Shown here piece after piece: positions 17,188-25,342 of a DNA stretch of 64,000 bases; positions within the stretch are counted from its first letter, which is position 1; each line of letters starts with the position of its first letter. The translations under genes and the position numbers were made by a program. Below the pieces are notes generated by a model, which saw nothing but the letters and a program-made list of their open reading frames with translations, ran no database searches and was not told the origin of the DNA. The DNA comes from an uncultured Pelagibacteraceae bacterium (lineage in GTDB: Bacteria > Pseudomonadota > Alphaproteobacteria > Pelagibacterales > Pelagibacteraceae): contig CACMDY010000001.1 in assembly GCA_902612605.1 (NCBI GenBank), positions 1 through 64,000 on the forward strand, written 5' to 3'.

Positions 17188-17985
17188 ATGAGTAGACAAT
17201 TGTCCATTCTGATATTTATCATATTTGCATTTGTTAATAGTCATGCAAATGCTGGGGATGATGGCAAACTTAAATTAAGTGAAAATAAAAATGGATACGT
17301 AGAAGTCGGTGATTGTTTTGAAAAAGTTAATAGGGGAATTTTTGGGTTCAACCAAGTCTTAGACAAAGTAATATTTAAACCTTTAGCTAAAGGGTACAGA
17401 ATGTTTCCTCAACCTATTAGATCTGGCACAAGCAATGCATTAAGCAATATAGGTAATGTTGTAACTATTCCTAACAATGTACTTCAAGGTCAATTTAAAG
17501 ATGCCGGGTTAAACTCAGCTAGATTTGTTATTAATTCAACTCTTGGAATTGCAGGAATATTCGATGTTGCTTCTTATTATGGTCTAAATAAACGTGATAA
17601 AGAAGACTACGGACAAACACTTGGTGTTTGGGGTGCTGGACCCGGATGTTATTTTGTCTTGCCAGTATTAGGTCCAACGACTGTAAGAGATTCAATTGGA
17701 TCAGTGGTTAATATGATTGGTGGAGATGCGTGGTATAATGTTACCGTAGCTAATGACACTCAATATTTTTCCGAAGCAGATTATTATGCGTCAAGATTAT
17801 TAAGTGGCGTTGATTTTAGAGCAAAAAATTTAGAATCATTTGATAGTCTTGAAAACAGTTCTGTTGATCTTTATGCATCAGTTAGAAGTTTATATTTGCA
17901 GGATAGATACAGAAAAATCAGAAATATAGATGAAACTACTGATACACTCAGTGATGATGACTGGGAAGAATTAGATACTCAATAA
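17188..17985 (+). CDS. mlaA: MlaA (VacJ) family outer-membrane lipid-transport protein
   Basis: MlaA removes mislocalised phospholipids from the outer leaflet of the outer membrane and hands them to MlaC. The 265 residues start with a cleavable signal peptide (to about residue 22, ANA-G). The mature part has the family motifs EKVNRGIFGFNQVLDK, NVVTIPNNVLQG and the Gly-rich YGQTLGVWGAGPGCYFVLPVLGP segment. Unlike E. coli MlaA there is no lipobox cysteine at the cleavage site. It lies 11 nt from mlaC; the MlaFEDB transporter genes are not in this window. Confidence 0.93.
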   Translation: MSRQLSILIFIIFAFVNSHANAGDDGKLKLSENKNGYVEVGDCFEKVNRGIFGFNQVLDKVIFKPLAKGYRMFPQPIRSGTSNALSNIGNVVTIPNNVLQGQFKDAGLNSARFVINSTLGIAGIFDVASYYGLNKRDKEDYGQTLGVWGAGPGCYFVLPVLGPTTVRDSIGSVVNMIGGDAWYNVTVANDTQYFSEADYYASRLLSGVDFRAKNLESFDSLENSSVDLYASVRSLYLQDRYRKIRNIDETTDTLSDDDWEELDTQ

Positions 17986-17996
17986 TTTATCTTCAG

Positions 17997-18587
17997 ATGA
18001 AATTACTTAGTTATTTAATTATATTTTTATTTTTTACTAATTTTTCGAATATATCTTTTGCAAAAAATCCTAGCGCTTTAATAAATGAAATAGTTGATGA
18101 GGCTGCATCAATATTATCTAGTGAAGATCCAGTTGAGTCAAAGATAATTAAATTAAATGCTATTGCGGAAAGAAGTGTGGATATAAATGGAATAGGAATG
18201 TACACTTTAGGGAAGTATAGAAAATCTATTAATGAAGAACAAAAATCTAAATATCAAAAATTATTTAGAAGTTATTTTCTAAAAAGCTTCTCAAGTAGAT
18301 TGGTTGATTATACAAATCCAAGAATTAATGTAGTCTCGCAAAAAAAAATTAATGATAAATACACAATAGTTAATAGTGTATTGGAAGCGACATCAAAAAG
18401 ACCTCAAGTAAAAATAGATTGGAGAATTTATACAAAAAATCCAGATAGACCCCTAATAAGAGATCTGATCGTAGAAGGATTAAGTTTGGCCAGAACACAA
18501 AAAGAGGAATTTAATTCAATTATACAAAACAATGATGGCAATATAAATGCTTTATTTAAAACACTTGAGGAATTTTTAATTAAATAA
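17997..18587 (+). CDS. mlaC: MlaC-type periplasmic phospholipid-binding protein
   Basis: Shuttles phospholipid between the outer-membrane MlaA complex and the inner-membrane MlaFEDB transporter. The 196 residues have a signal peptide (about 1-22), then the Ttg2D/MlaC pattern: RSVDINGIGMYTLGKYRK, YQKLFRSYFLKSFSSRL, IDWRIYTKN and IRDLIVEGLSLARTQKEEF. The length is right for the family. It follows mlaA in the same operon and faces a convergent CIA30 gene with one base between the stops. Confidence 0.92.
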   Translation: MKLLSYLIIFLFFTNFSNISFAKNPSALINEIVDEAASILSSEDPVESKIIKLNAIAERSVDINGIGMYTLGKYRKSINEEQKSKYQKLFRSYFLKSFSSRLVDYTNPRINVVSQKKINDKYTIVNSVLEATSKRPQVKIDWRIYTKNPDRPLIRDLIVEGLSLARTQKEEFNSIIQNNDGNINALFKTLEEFLIK

Positions 18588-18588
18588 T

Positions 18589-19149
18589 TTAGTAAAATCC
18601 AATCTCGCTTAAACAAATATCTGATTTGAAATCATCAAAACCTGCAACTAAACCGACTGATTTTATATTTTGTCCTAATATACTTTTTGGTTGATAAAAG
18701 TTAGATTTATTAAATTGTTTAAATGGTGCTCTGATTTCACTCCAATTATTTGTTACAATAAAAGTGTAACTATAATATTGCCATGGTGCTAAAGTTAGTC
18801 CAGTTCTTAAATGGAGGTTATAATTTTTTTCATTACCATAAACTTTTACGTATACTCCATCATAATCTTTACTATTAATCTCTGGATTTAATTTTGCTCT
18901 AATTTGAATAAATCCACCATTATTTTTAGTGGACACTTCTCCAGTCATTCTATAACACATCACTCCTTCAACTTCCTCTACTATAAATTTTCCTGTTGAT
19001 ACACCTCCCATAACTTGATCAGTAATAAAATTCCATTGTTGAGATTGACTTGTTAATTTAGGGTTTTTTAGTTGATCTAAAACCATATTTTTTGATGATA
19101 CGTTACTTTGATATATTAAAAATATAATTAAAAATATAAATTTTTTCAA
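18589..19149 (-). CDS. CIA30-domain protein with signal peptide
   Basis: The 186 residues have an N-terminal hydrophobic signal (about 1-19) followed by a CIA30/NDUFAF1-like domain: WNFITDQVMGGVSTGKF, then FIQIRAKL, YDGVYVKVYGN, WSEIRAPFKQF, and a C-terminal IGFY. In mitochondria CIA30 proteins help assemble complex I; the bacterial members are not well characterised and this one would be exported. The function is therefore open. It is 6 nt downstream of a small membrane protein gene on the same strand. Confidence 0.8.
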   Translation of the reverse strand: MKKFIFLIIFLIYQSNVSSKNMVLDQLKNPKLTSQSQQWNFITDQVMGGVSTGKFIVEEVEGVMCYRMTGEVSTKNNGGFIQIRAKLNPEINSKDYDGVYVKVYGNEKNYNLHLRTGLTLAPWQYYSYTFIVTNNWSEIRAPFKQFNKSNFYQPKSILGQNIKSVGLVAGFDDFKSDICLSEIGFY

Positions 19150-19155
19150 AATTGA

Positions 19156-19611
19156 TTACTTCTTTTTTGCAAGTTGTTGAAGAAGGTAAATTTCTTTTTC
19201 TGTAAGATTATTTTTTTCCTCTTTTATTTGGTCTTCTAAACTAAATAAAGTTATTAACAAAAAAGAAGACACTAATCCAGTTAATATAATGAAATAAATT
19301 GAGCTCAAGTTCACAATTATTAATATTAGAAATACACTTGTCCATCCAATAAATATACCTCTTAATATTGTACGATGACTTTTTAAGTCAGTTAACTTGA
19401 TAAACTGAATAAATAAAAGTATTAAAAGAATCATAATCCCTGAAATAGATGCTCTTAATAAGACTAATGTATCTAATCCGCCTCCATATAATTCTTTGTG
19501 AATTAAATATGCAACAACTCCCTTATAAGCAAAATACAAAAGAATAACAGAGGAGACTAATATTGAAATATAGTACGAAACTTTTGGTTTAATTTTAATT
19601 TTAAATTTCAT
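19156..19611 (-). CDS. Small membrane protein of unknown function
   Basis: A 151-residue protein with a basic N-terminus and four predicted membrane helices (about 11-36, 46-69, 82-102, 105-124), ending in a charged Lys/Glu-rich tail (EDQIKEEKNNLTEKEIYLLQQLAKKK, with the helical stretch after the last membrane segment). I do not recognise a family. It is co-directional with the CIA30 gene, 6 nt apart, so the two may be co-transcribed. Confidence 0.7.
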   Translation of the reverse strand: MKFKIKIKPKVSYYISILVSSVILLYFAYKGVVAYLIHKELYGGGLDTLVLLRASISGIMILLILLFIQFIKLTDLKSHRTILRGIFIGWTSVFLILIIVNLSSIYFIILTGLVSSFLLITLFSLEDQIKEEKNNLTEKEIYLLQQLAKKK

Positions 19612-19689
19612 TTTTTAATTGAAAAGATACTACAATTTTTAATTATATTAATAAAAACTATAATTTATAAATATTAATTTTAATAGATT

Positions 19690-19766
19690 TGGTGGGCCCG
19701 CCAGGACTCGAACCTGGGACCAATACATTATGAGTGTACTGCTCTAACCAACTGAGCTACAGGCCC
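19690..19766 (-). tRNA. tRNA with CAT anticodon, probably tRNA-Ile2 (lysidine type)
   Basis: A complete 77-nt cloverleaf with encoded CCA: acceptor GGGCCTG/CGGGCCC, D-arm GCTC-AGTTGGTTA-GAGC, anticodon loop CTCATAA, T-arm with canonical TTCGAGT loop, discriminator A. CAT can be Met or, after lysidine modification by TilS, Ile. The 5' half, GGGCCTG TAGCTCAGTTGG, resembles alphaproteobacterial tRNA-Ile, so Ile2 is preferred, but elongator Met is not excluded. It is not initiator-like because the acceptor begins with a G1-C72 pair. Confidence 0.9.
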
Positions 19767-19781
19767 AAAAATGATTACTTA

Positions 19782-19790
19782 ATTATATCA
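19782..19790 (-). promoter_or_regulatory. Candidate extended -10 promoter of the CAT tRNA
   Basis: On the minus strand TGATATAAT (19790-19782) is a perfect TATAAT with the TGn extension. It lies 15 nt before the first base of the tRNA, a suitable distance. No good -35 is seen, which fits an extended -10 promoter. Read-through from the upstream rpoD/tRNA-Val unit is an alternative source of transcription. Confidence 0.45.
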
Positions 19791-19826
19791 TTTTTTTTAT
19801 GTTAGCAATTAAAGATAATTTAATTA

Positions 19827-19901
19827 TGGTGGGCCGTGTTGGTTACGCTCCAACTACCCCTGCAATGTCAATGCAGTACTCTACTATTGAGCTAACGGCC
19901 C
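19827..19901 (-). tRNA. tRNA-Val (GAC) with aberrant D- and T-loops
   Basis: A 75-nt cloverleaf with encoded CCA and discriminator A. Acceptor GGGCCGT/ACGGCCC, anticodon stem CTGCA/TGCAG with loop TTGACAT (anticodon GAC), and T-stem GTTGG/CCAAC are all perfect; the D-stem GCTC/GAGT has one wobble. The loops are odd: the D-loop AATAGTA has a single G instead of G18-G19, and the T-loop AGCGTAA replaces the near-universal TTCRANN. Paired stems argue for selection to fold, but elbow tertiary contacts would be altered. Its first base is the last base of the rpoD stop codon. Confidence 0.85.
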
Positions 19902-21724
19902 TAACTCTCTAGGAAGCTTTTTAATTGTTTAGATCTACTTGGATGTTTTAATTTTCTTAATGCCTTAGCTTCTATTTGTCTAATTCTTTCCCTCGTCACT
20001 GAAAATTGAAGACCAACTTCTTCCAAAGTGTGGTCTGTATTCATGCCTACTCCAAATCTCATTCTTAAAACTCTTTCCTCACGAGGTGTCAAGGTTGATA
20101 AAATTTTTGTGGTTGCTTCACTTAAATTTGATTTAATTGCTTGTTCTAAAGGCGCTAAAGCTTTTGTATCCTCAATGAAATCTCCTAAGCTGCTATCTTC
20201 TTCATCTCCAACTGGTTTTTCTAGTGACACAGGCTCTTTTGATATTTTAAGAACCTTTCTAACTTTATCTAATGGCATTCTTAATTTTTTTGAAAGCTCT
20301 TCTGGTGTAGCTTCTCTACCAAATTCACTTAAGATTAATCTTTGAGTTCTTACTATTTTATTAATTGTCTCTATCATATGAACTGGAATTCTAATAGTTC
20401 TTGCTTGGTCAGCTATTGATCTTGTAATAGCTTGTCTAATCCACCAAGTTGCATATGTAGAAAATTTGTAACCTCTTCTATATTCAAATTTATCAACTGC
20501 CTTCATTAAACCAATGTTTCCTTCTTGAATTAAATCTAAAAATTGTAGCCCTCTATTTGTATATTTTTTTGCAATTGATATAACCAATCTTAAGTTTGCC
20601 TCAACCATTTCCTTTTTTGCAATTCTAGATTCTTTTTCTCCCTTTTGAACTCTACTTACAAGTCTTTTATATTCTGTAACAGAAATACCTAATTTATTAC
20701 TAATTTCAATTAATCGATCTTTAATATTTTTGAATTCATTTCTGTATTTTTGAAAGAATTTTTTCCAAACTTCATTTGTATCTAAAAATTCTTTGAGTTT
20801 CGGATTTATTTCGTTTCCTACATAAAATTTTAAAAATTCATCTCTCGAAATTTTTGATTCCAAAGCATGTCTTAGTAAATTTCCCTCAAGAGATATAATT
20901 TTTTTATTTTCTATATAATGTTTTTGCACTAATTCTTCTAAAACTGATGGAGACAGTTGTAATGATTTTATATTTTCCAAAATACCATCGACGATTTTTT
21001 TTAAATTTTTATCTTTAGATGGAGAAAACTTTGTAGAATTAAGTATACATTCAAGTTTTTCTTTGTGATATTTTATTAATTTATTGTACTCTTTAGTTAG
21101 ATTGTGGACAGTTTGCAAAACTTTAGGTTTAATTTCTGTTTCCATAGCAGCCAAAGTTGGATTGAATTCGTCATCGTCAGAATTATTGTTTTCATCTGAA
21201 TTTTGATCATCATCTTGTTTTTTTTGTTTTGAGTTATTTGACTCATCATCGTCCATGTAATTTGTATCAATATCAATTATTTCTCTTACTAAAATTTCAT
21301 CATTTTGTAATTTTTTATCCCATTCAAAAAATTGTTGGGCAGTTATTGGACTTTGGGATAAAGCATTTAACATTACATCTTTTCCCGCTTCTATCCTTTT
21401 TGCGATTGCAATTTCACCTTCTCTTGATAAAAGCTCAACTCCTCCCATCTCTCTTAGATACATTCTTATTGGATCGTCACTTTTCTCTAAAGTTTTACCT
21501 TCCTCCTTAGATGATGAGTCTTTTTTTCTTAAAATTTTATAATCTGATTTTTTTTCAACTAAGATAATATTTTCGTCCAGAATGTGAATTAATGCCTGGG
21601 CTAGATTTTCACTTGAAAGATTTCTTTTTCCTAATGATTTATTTAATTCTTCATGAGTTATAAATCCACGATGGATTCCTCGACCCATTAATCTAGCAAA
21701 TGATTTAGTAATTATTCGTTCCAC
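19901..21724 (-). CDS. rpoD: Primary sigma factor RpoD (sigma-70)
   Basis: Directs RNA polymerase to housekeeping promoters. The 607 residues contain region 1.1 near the N-terminus, region 1.2 ([11 protein letters not shown]), an acidic non-conserved stretch with [16 protein letters not shown], region 2 with [39 protein letters not shown] split by the conserved core, [10 protein letters not shown] for -10 recognition, and region 4.2 [24 protein letters not shown] for -35 recognition. Last protein gene of yqeY-dnaG-rpoD. The TAG stop shares its G with tRNA-Val. Confidence 0.98.
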   Translation of the reverse strand: MERIITKSFARLMGRGIHRGFITHEELNKSLGKRNLSSENLAQALIHILDENIILVEKKSDYKILRKKDSSSKEEGKTLEKSDDPIRMYLREMGGVELLSREGEIAIAKRIEAGKDVMLNALSQSPITAQQFFEWDKKLQNDEILVREIIDIDTNYMDDDESNNSKQKKQDDDQNSDENNNSDDDEFNPTLAAMETEIKPKVLQTVHNLTKEYNKLIKYHKEKLECILNSTKFSPSKDKNLKKIVDGILENIKSLQLSPSVLEELVQKHYIENKKIISLEGNLLRHALESKISRDEFLKFYVGNEINPKLKEFLDTNEVWKKFFQKYRNEFKNIKDRLIEISNKLGISVTEYKRLVSRVQKGEKESRIAKKEMVEANLRLVISIAKKYTNRGLQFLDLIQEGNIGLMKAVDKFEYRRGYKFSTYATWWIRQAITRSIADQARTIRIPVHMIETINKIVRTQRLILSEFGREATPEELSKKLRMPLDKVRKVLKISKEPVSLEKPVGDEEDSSLGDFIEDTKALAPLEQAIKSNLSEATTKILSTLTPREERVLRMRFGVGMNTDHTLEEVGLQFSVTRERIRQIEAKALRKLKHPSRSKQLKSFLES

Positions 21725-21790
21725 AATTTAAAAGTTTGAGGAACTTATATAATAGCTAATACAAAAAAATCTATGTGATTTTTTTTTATT

Positions 21791-23566
21791 TTAGTTGATT
21801 TTTTGCTGTTTTTTCAACTCTTTTAACTCATTGAATGTTGTCTCACTCATATCCTCAGAAAACTTTGATTCTAAATCAGATATCCTTTGCTCTAATTCAT
21901 AATTTTTTAGATCTTGAATAATCTCAGTAAAAATTTCTAAAATTTTTTCATCATCATTTAAATATTTTGAAATTATATGTTTAATTGACGCATAGTTCAT
22001 AACTCTATTAACAAGATTTTTATCCACAATTAATTTTTGTAAATCTAAATTTGATAAATTTTCTGATTGATTTAAAATTTCAGCAAATAATTGCTTATTT
22101 TCATCACTATATAATTTTACATTATCGATTAAATGTAAATTTTTGTGAATTAATTTTGGTTTAGCAAGCAACACATACAAAAATGAAAATTCTTTAATTT
22201 CAAAAGATTTTAATGATTTCGTCTCATTATAATAACTTTTAGTTTTAGCAAGGGATTTTGGAAATATTTTGTAATTTTTATTAAATTTCGAATTAATATT
22301 AGGTGTTAGCTCTGAAACTTTTTCAAGAAAATACTCTAGCGTATATTTTTTTACAAAATCGTCTTTTATATTTGACGCAATCTCCCTCAGTTTTTTTTCG
22401 AAAATTGCTCGTGAACTGGGACTTTCATTTGTTTGACCAATATAATGTTCAAAAATAAATTTATGTATAGGTATAGATTGATGTTCTGAAATTTCTAAAA
22501 ACTTTTCTTTACCAAATTTATTAACATAATTATCTGGATCTAAATTATTTTCTAGAAGAAGAAATGAAATTTTTTTATCAGGTTTCAATTCATCAATAAT
22601 ATTTTCTGCAGCTCTTAAAGCAGCTTTATAACCACTTTGATCACCATCAAAACATATAATGATATGATTAAAGAATTGATTTAAAATTTGTATCTGTTTA
22701 CTCGTTAAAGCAGTTCCTAAGTTTGCAACAGAATTTTCTATTCCATTTTTTGATAAACCAATGACATCCATATAACCTTCAACTAAATATACATCTTCTA
22801 ATTTATTCGATAACTTTCTTGCATTATCAAGATTATATAAATTTGATCCTTTTTTAAAAAAAGGCGTTTCAGGTGAATTAATATATTTAGCTAAATTTTT
22901 ATTATCATCTATAATTCTACCTCCAAAACCTATTATATTTCCTGAAATATTATTTATTGGAAAAATTATTCTATTTCGAAATCTTGATATATGTTTATTT
23001 CTCTTCTCATCAAAGTAAAATAAGCCTGTCTCTTTAATAGTACTTTCATCAAAATCTTTTTTTAGTATTTCATAGAAGTCAAGGTCTTCTGTTACAAAAC
23101 CAAGATTAAAATTTTTAACATCTATACCTGATAGCCCTCTTTCTTTAAGATAATTTTTTGCTTGATATGATTTTTCATTTTTAAATAATTCATTTTTATA
23201 GAATTCAGAAAAATTCTTACATATAGATTTGTATGATTTCCATTTTTTTTCTCTTTCTTCATCTTGTTTTGAAAATGTATAAGGTTGCATTCCTGCCAGA
23301 TTTGAAAGCATTTTTACTGCCTCACCAAATCTAAGGTTTTGGGTTTTCATTACAAAATCGAAAATATTTCCATGCTCACTTGTGCTGAAACAGTGGTAAA
23401 ATTCTTTTTCATCGTTAACTGTAAATGAAGGAGTTTTCTCTGTTTTAAATGGAGATAAACCAATAAACTCCTTACCTCTTTTTTTAAGTTTAACTGTTTT
23501 AGAAACTACCGTTGAAACTTTTAGTCTAGTTTTAATTTCGTCTAAATATTCTTTTGGATATTTCAT
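21791..23566 (-). CDS. dnaG: DNA primase DnaG with degenerate zinc motif
   Basis: Makes RNA primers for replication. The 591 residues have an N-terminal CHC2-type domain, the RNA polymerase core with the TOPRIM motifs LVEGYMDV and CFDGDQSGYKAA, and a C-terminal DnaB-interaction region. In the zinc domain the expected C-x2-H...C-x2-C ligands read S38, K41, C59 and T62 (GLSPFKTEKTPSF and YHCFSTSEHGN), so zinc binding is probably lost. I recall the same GLSPF pattern in other Alphaproteobacteria. It shares one base with the yqeY stop. Confidence 0.96.
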   Translation of the reverse strand: MKYPKEYLDEIKTRLKVSTVVSKTVKLKKRGKEFIGLSPFKTEKTPSFTVNDEKEFYHCFSTSEHGNIFDFVMKTQNLRFGEAVKMLSNLAGMQPYTFSKQDEEREKKWKSYKSICKNFSEFYKNELFKNEKSYQAKNYLKERGLSGIDVKNFNLGFVTEDLDFYEILKKDFDESTIKETGLFYFDEKRNKHISRFRNRIIFPINNISGNIIGFGGRIIDDNKNLAKYINSPETPFFKKGSNLYNLDNARKLSNKLEDVYLVEGYMDVIGLSKNGIENSVANLGTALTSKQIQILNQFFNHIIICFDGDQSGYKAALRAAENIIDELKPDKKISFLLLENNLDPDNYVNKFGKEKFLEISEHQSIPIHKFIFEHYIGQTNESPSSRAIFEKKLREIASNIKDDFVKKYTLEYFLEKVSELTPNINSKFNKNYKIFPKSLAKTKSYYNETKSLKSFEIKEFSFLYVLLAKPKLIHKNLHLIDNVKLYSDENKQLFAEILNQSENLSNLDLQKLIVDKNLVNRVMNYASIKHIISKYLNDDEKILEIFTEIIQDLKNYELEQRISDLESKFSEDMSETTFNELKELKKQQKIN

Positions 23567-24027
23567 TAACTATTTAGCAAATTTTTAATAATCTGGCCTG
23601 CCTTAGAAAAATCAATTGTATCAGCATGATTTTTTTTTAGTTCACCCATGACTTTACCCATATCTTTAATTGAAGAGGCTCCAGAAATTTTTATAATTTC
23701 TTCACAAATCTTTTTTGTATCTGCCTCAGATAATTGCTTTGGTAAATATTCGGATAAAACATCAAGCTCTCCTTGCTCAATTTCTAATAAATCTGATCTG
23801 TTATTTTTTTTATATATTTCAATTGATTCGGTTCTTTGTTTGATCATTTTTTTTAAGAGCTTTTTAATATCCTCATCATCTGTCTCTTTTTTATTTGGTC
23901 CAGACCTATTGTTAATATCTAAGTCCTTAACGCCAGATAAAATTAACCTATAAGTTGATATCTTATTTTTATCTTTCGATTTTAAAGCATTTTTGTAATT
24001 GTTATCTATTTTATCTCTTAGAGACAT
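23566..24027 (-). CDS. yqeY: GatB/YqeY-domain protein
   Basis: A 153-residue all-helical protein related to the tail domain of the GatB amidotransferase subunit; its exact role is unclear, with tRNA-dependent amidation suggested by homology. The MSLRDKIDNNYKNALKSKDK start is typical of the family, so Met at 24027 is chosen over an in-frame start at 24060. Further motifs are TYRLILSGVKD, RTESIEIYKKNNR, EQGELDVLSEYLPKQLSE and MGKVMGELK. Leads the dnaG-rpoD operon, as in other Alphaproteobacteria. Confidence 0.93.
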   Translation of the reverse strand: MSLRDKIDNNYKNALKSKDKNKISTYRLILSGVKDLDINNRSGPNKKETDDEDIKKLLKKMIKQRTESIEIYKKNNRSDLLEIEQGELDVLSEYLPKQLSEADTKKICEEIIKISGASSIKDMGKVMGELKKNHADTIDFSKAGQIIKNLLNS

Positions 24028-24098
24028 ACTAGAATGTACTTCATAGACAAAATTGTTCAAAAGAAAAATTGTATTTTTAAAAAATTATTATAGATCTG

Positions 24099-24127
24099 TT
24101 GCGGTAAAATACGTTTTATTGTATTAA
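24099..24127 (+). promoter_or_regulatory. Candidate promoter of carAB
   Basis: TTGCGG (24099-24104) and TATTAA (24122-24127) are spaced by 17 nt in the 120-nt gap between the divergent yqeY and carA. Transcription would begin near 24134, about 15 nt before the carA start. Both hexamers have two mismatches to consensus, so the call is tentative. No attenuator hairpin is seen. Confidence 0.35.
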
Positions 24128-24148
24128 CCTTTAACTCATGAGTTGTAA

Positions 24149-25342
24149 TTGACTTTAAAACGAAAAAACAAAACTTCACATCTCTCAAATTTTAACACAG
24201 CTATTTTAGTTCTAGAAGATAAATCAGTCTTTAAAGGGATCGGAATGGGACATACAGGAGAGGCAACTGGAGAGGTATGCTTTAATACCTCATTAACTGG
24301 TTATCAAGAGATCATATCTGATCCATCGTATGCAGGACAGATAATAAATTTTACATTTCCACACATTGGAAACGTTGGAGCTAATAAAGAAGACATAGAG
24401 TCTGATAAAATATGGACAAGAGGAGTTATTTTTAATTCAGAGATAACAAGTCCTTCTAATTATAGATCTCTTCAAAATTTAGATAAATGGCTTAAAAAAA
24501 ATAAAATAGTAGGCATAACTGGTCTAGATACTAGAAGTTTAACAAATTTTATAAGAGATAAGGGTGCTCCAAAAGGAACTATATCAAACAATAAAAACGG
24601 TAAATTTAATATCAATAAACTAATAAATAAATCAATTAAATGGCCTGGTTTAAATGGAATGGATCTTGCTCAAGAAGTCACAACTAATAAAACCTATATT
24701 TGGAAAGGATATAAAACTTGGAAAAAAAATAAAGGTTTTGAAAAAAATAATAAAAAAAAATTAAGGGTTGTGGCGATAGATTACGGAATTAAAAAAAATA
24801 TACTTAGGTATTTTTCCGACTTTGATTGTGAAGTCAAAGTTGTTTCCTGTAAAGAAAATGTAAATAATATACTTAATCTAAAACCTCATGGAATTTTTTT
24901 ATCGAACGGACCAGGTGATCCTGCGGCAACAGGAAAGTATGCAATTAAAGTTGTAAAAAATTTAATAAAAAAAAATATTCCATTATTCGGAATATGTTTG
25001 GGTCATCAAATATTAGCTTTGGCTTTAGATGCAAAAACCAAAAAGATGAAATTAGGACATAGGGGTGCAAATCATCCAGTAAAAAATTTAATTACAAAGA
25101 AAGTAGAAATTACCAGTCAAAATCATGGATTTGAAGTTGTTAAGCAAAGCTTAAAAAAAAATACGGAAATAACGCATCTGTCATTATTCGATAATTCTAT
25201 AGAGGGAATAAGATTAAAAAATAAACCAGTTTTCTCAGTTCAATATCATCCTGAAGCAAATCCAGGACCACAAGATAGTAAATATTTATTTAGTAATTTT
25301 ATTAAAGAGATAAAAAAATATGCCAAAAAGAAAAGACATTAA
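24149..25342 (+). CDS. carA: Carbamoyl-phosphate synthase small (glutaminase) subunit
   Basis: Releases ammonia from glutamine for CarB, feeding arginine and pyrimidine synthesis. The 397 residues include the N-terminal CarA domain ([20 protein letters not shown]) and a class I amidotransferase with nucleophile C283 in GICLGHQ, and H367 and E369 in YHPEA. The frame opens at a TTG; the only nearby ATG (24138) runs into a stop within five codons, so TTG is the likely start. Overlaps carB by 23 nt. Confidence 0.96.
   Translation: MTLKRKNKTSHLSNFNTAILVLEDKSVFKGIGMGHTGEATGEVCFNTSLTGYQEIISDPSYAGQIINFTFPHIGNVGANKEDIESDKIWTRGVIFNSEITSPSNYRSLQNLDKWLKKNKIVGITGLDTRSLTNFIRDKGAPKGTISNNKNGKFNINKLINKSIKWPGLNGMDLAQEVTTNKTYIWKGYKTWKKNKGFEKNNKKKLRVVAIDYGIKKNILRYFSDFDCEVKVVSCKENVNNILNLKPHGIFLSNGPGDPAATGKYAIKVVKNLIKKNIPLFGICLGHQILALALDAKTKKMKLGHRGANHPVKNLITKKVEITSQNHGFEVVKQSLKKNTEITHLSLFDNSIEGIRLKNKPVFSVQYHPEANPGPQDSKYLFSNFIKEIKKYAKKKRH

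Noticed and set aside
19771-19800. A terminator-like hairpin (AAATGAT...ATCATTT followed by T residues) between the two tRNAs
   Set aside because: The T-run is on the plus strand while both tRNAs and rpoD are read on the minus strand; the stem has almost no GC. The same bases hold the likely -10 of the downstream tRNA.
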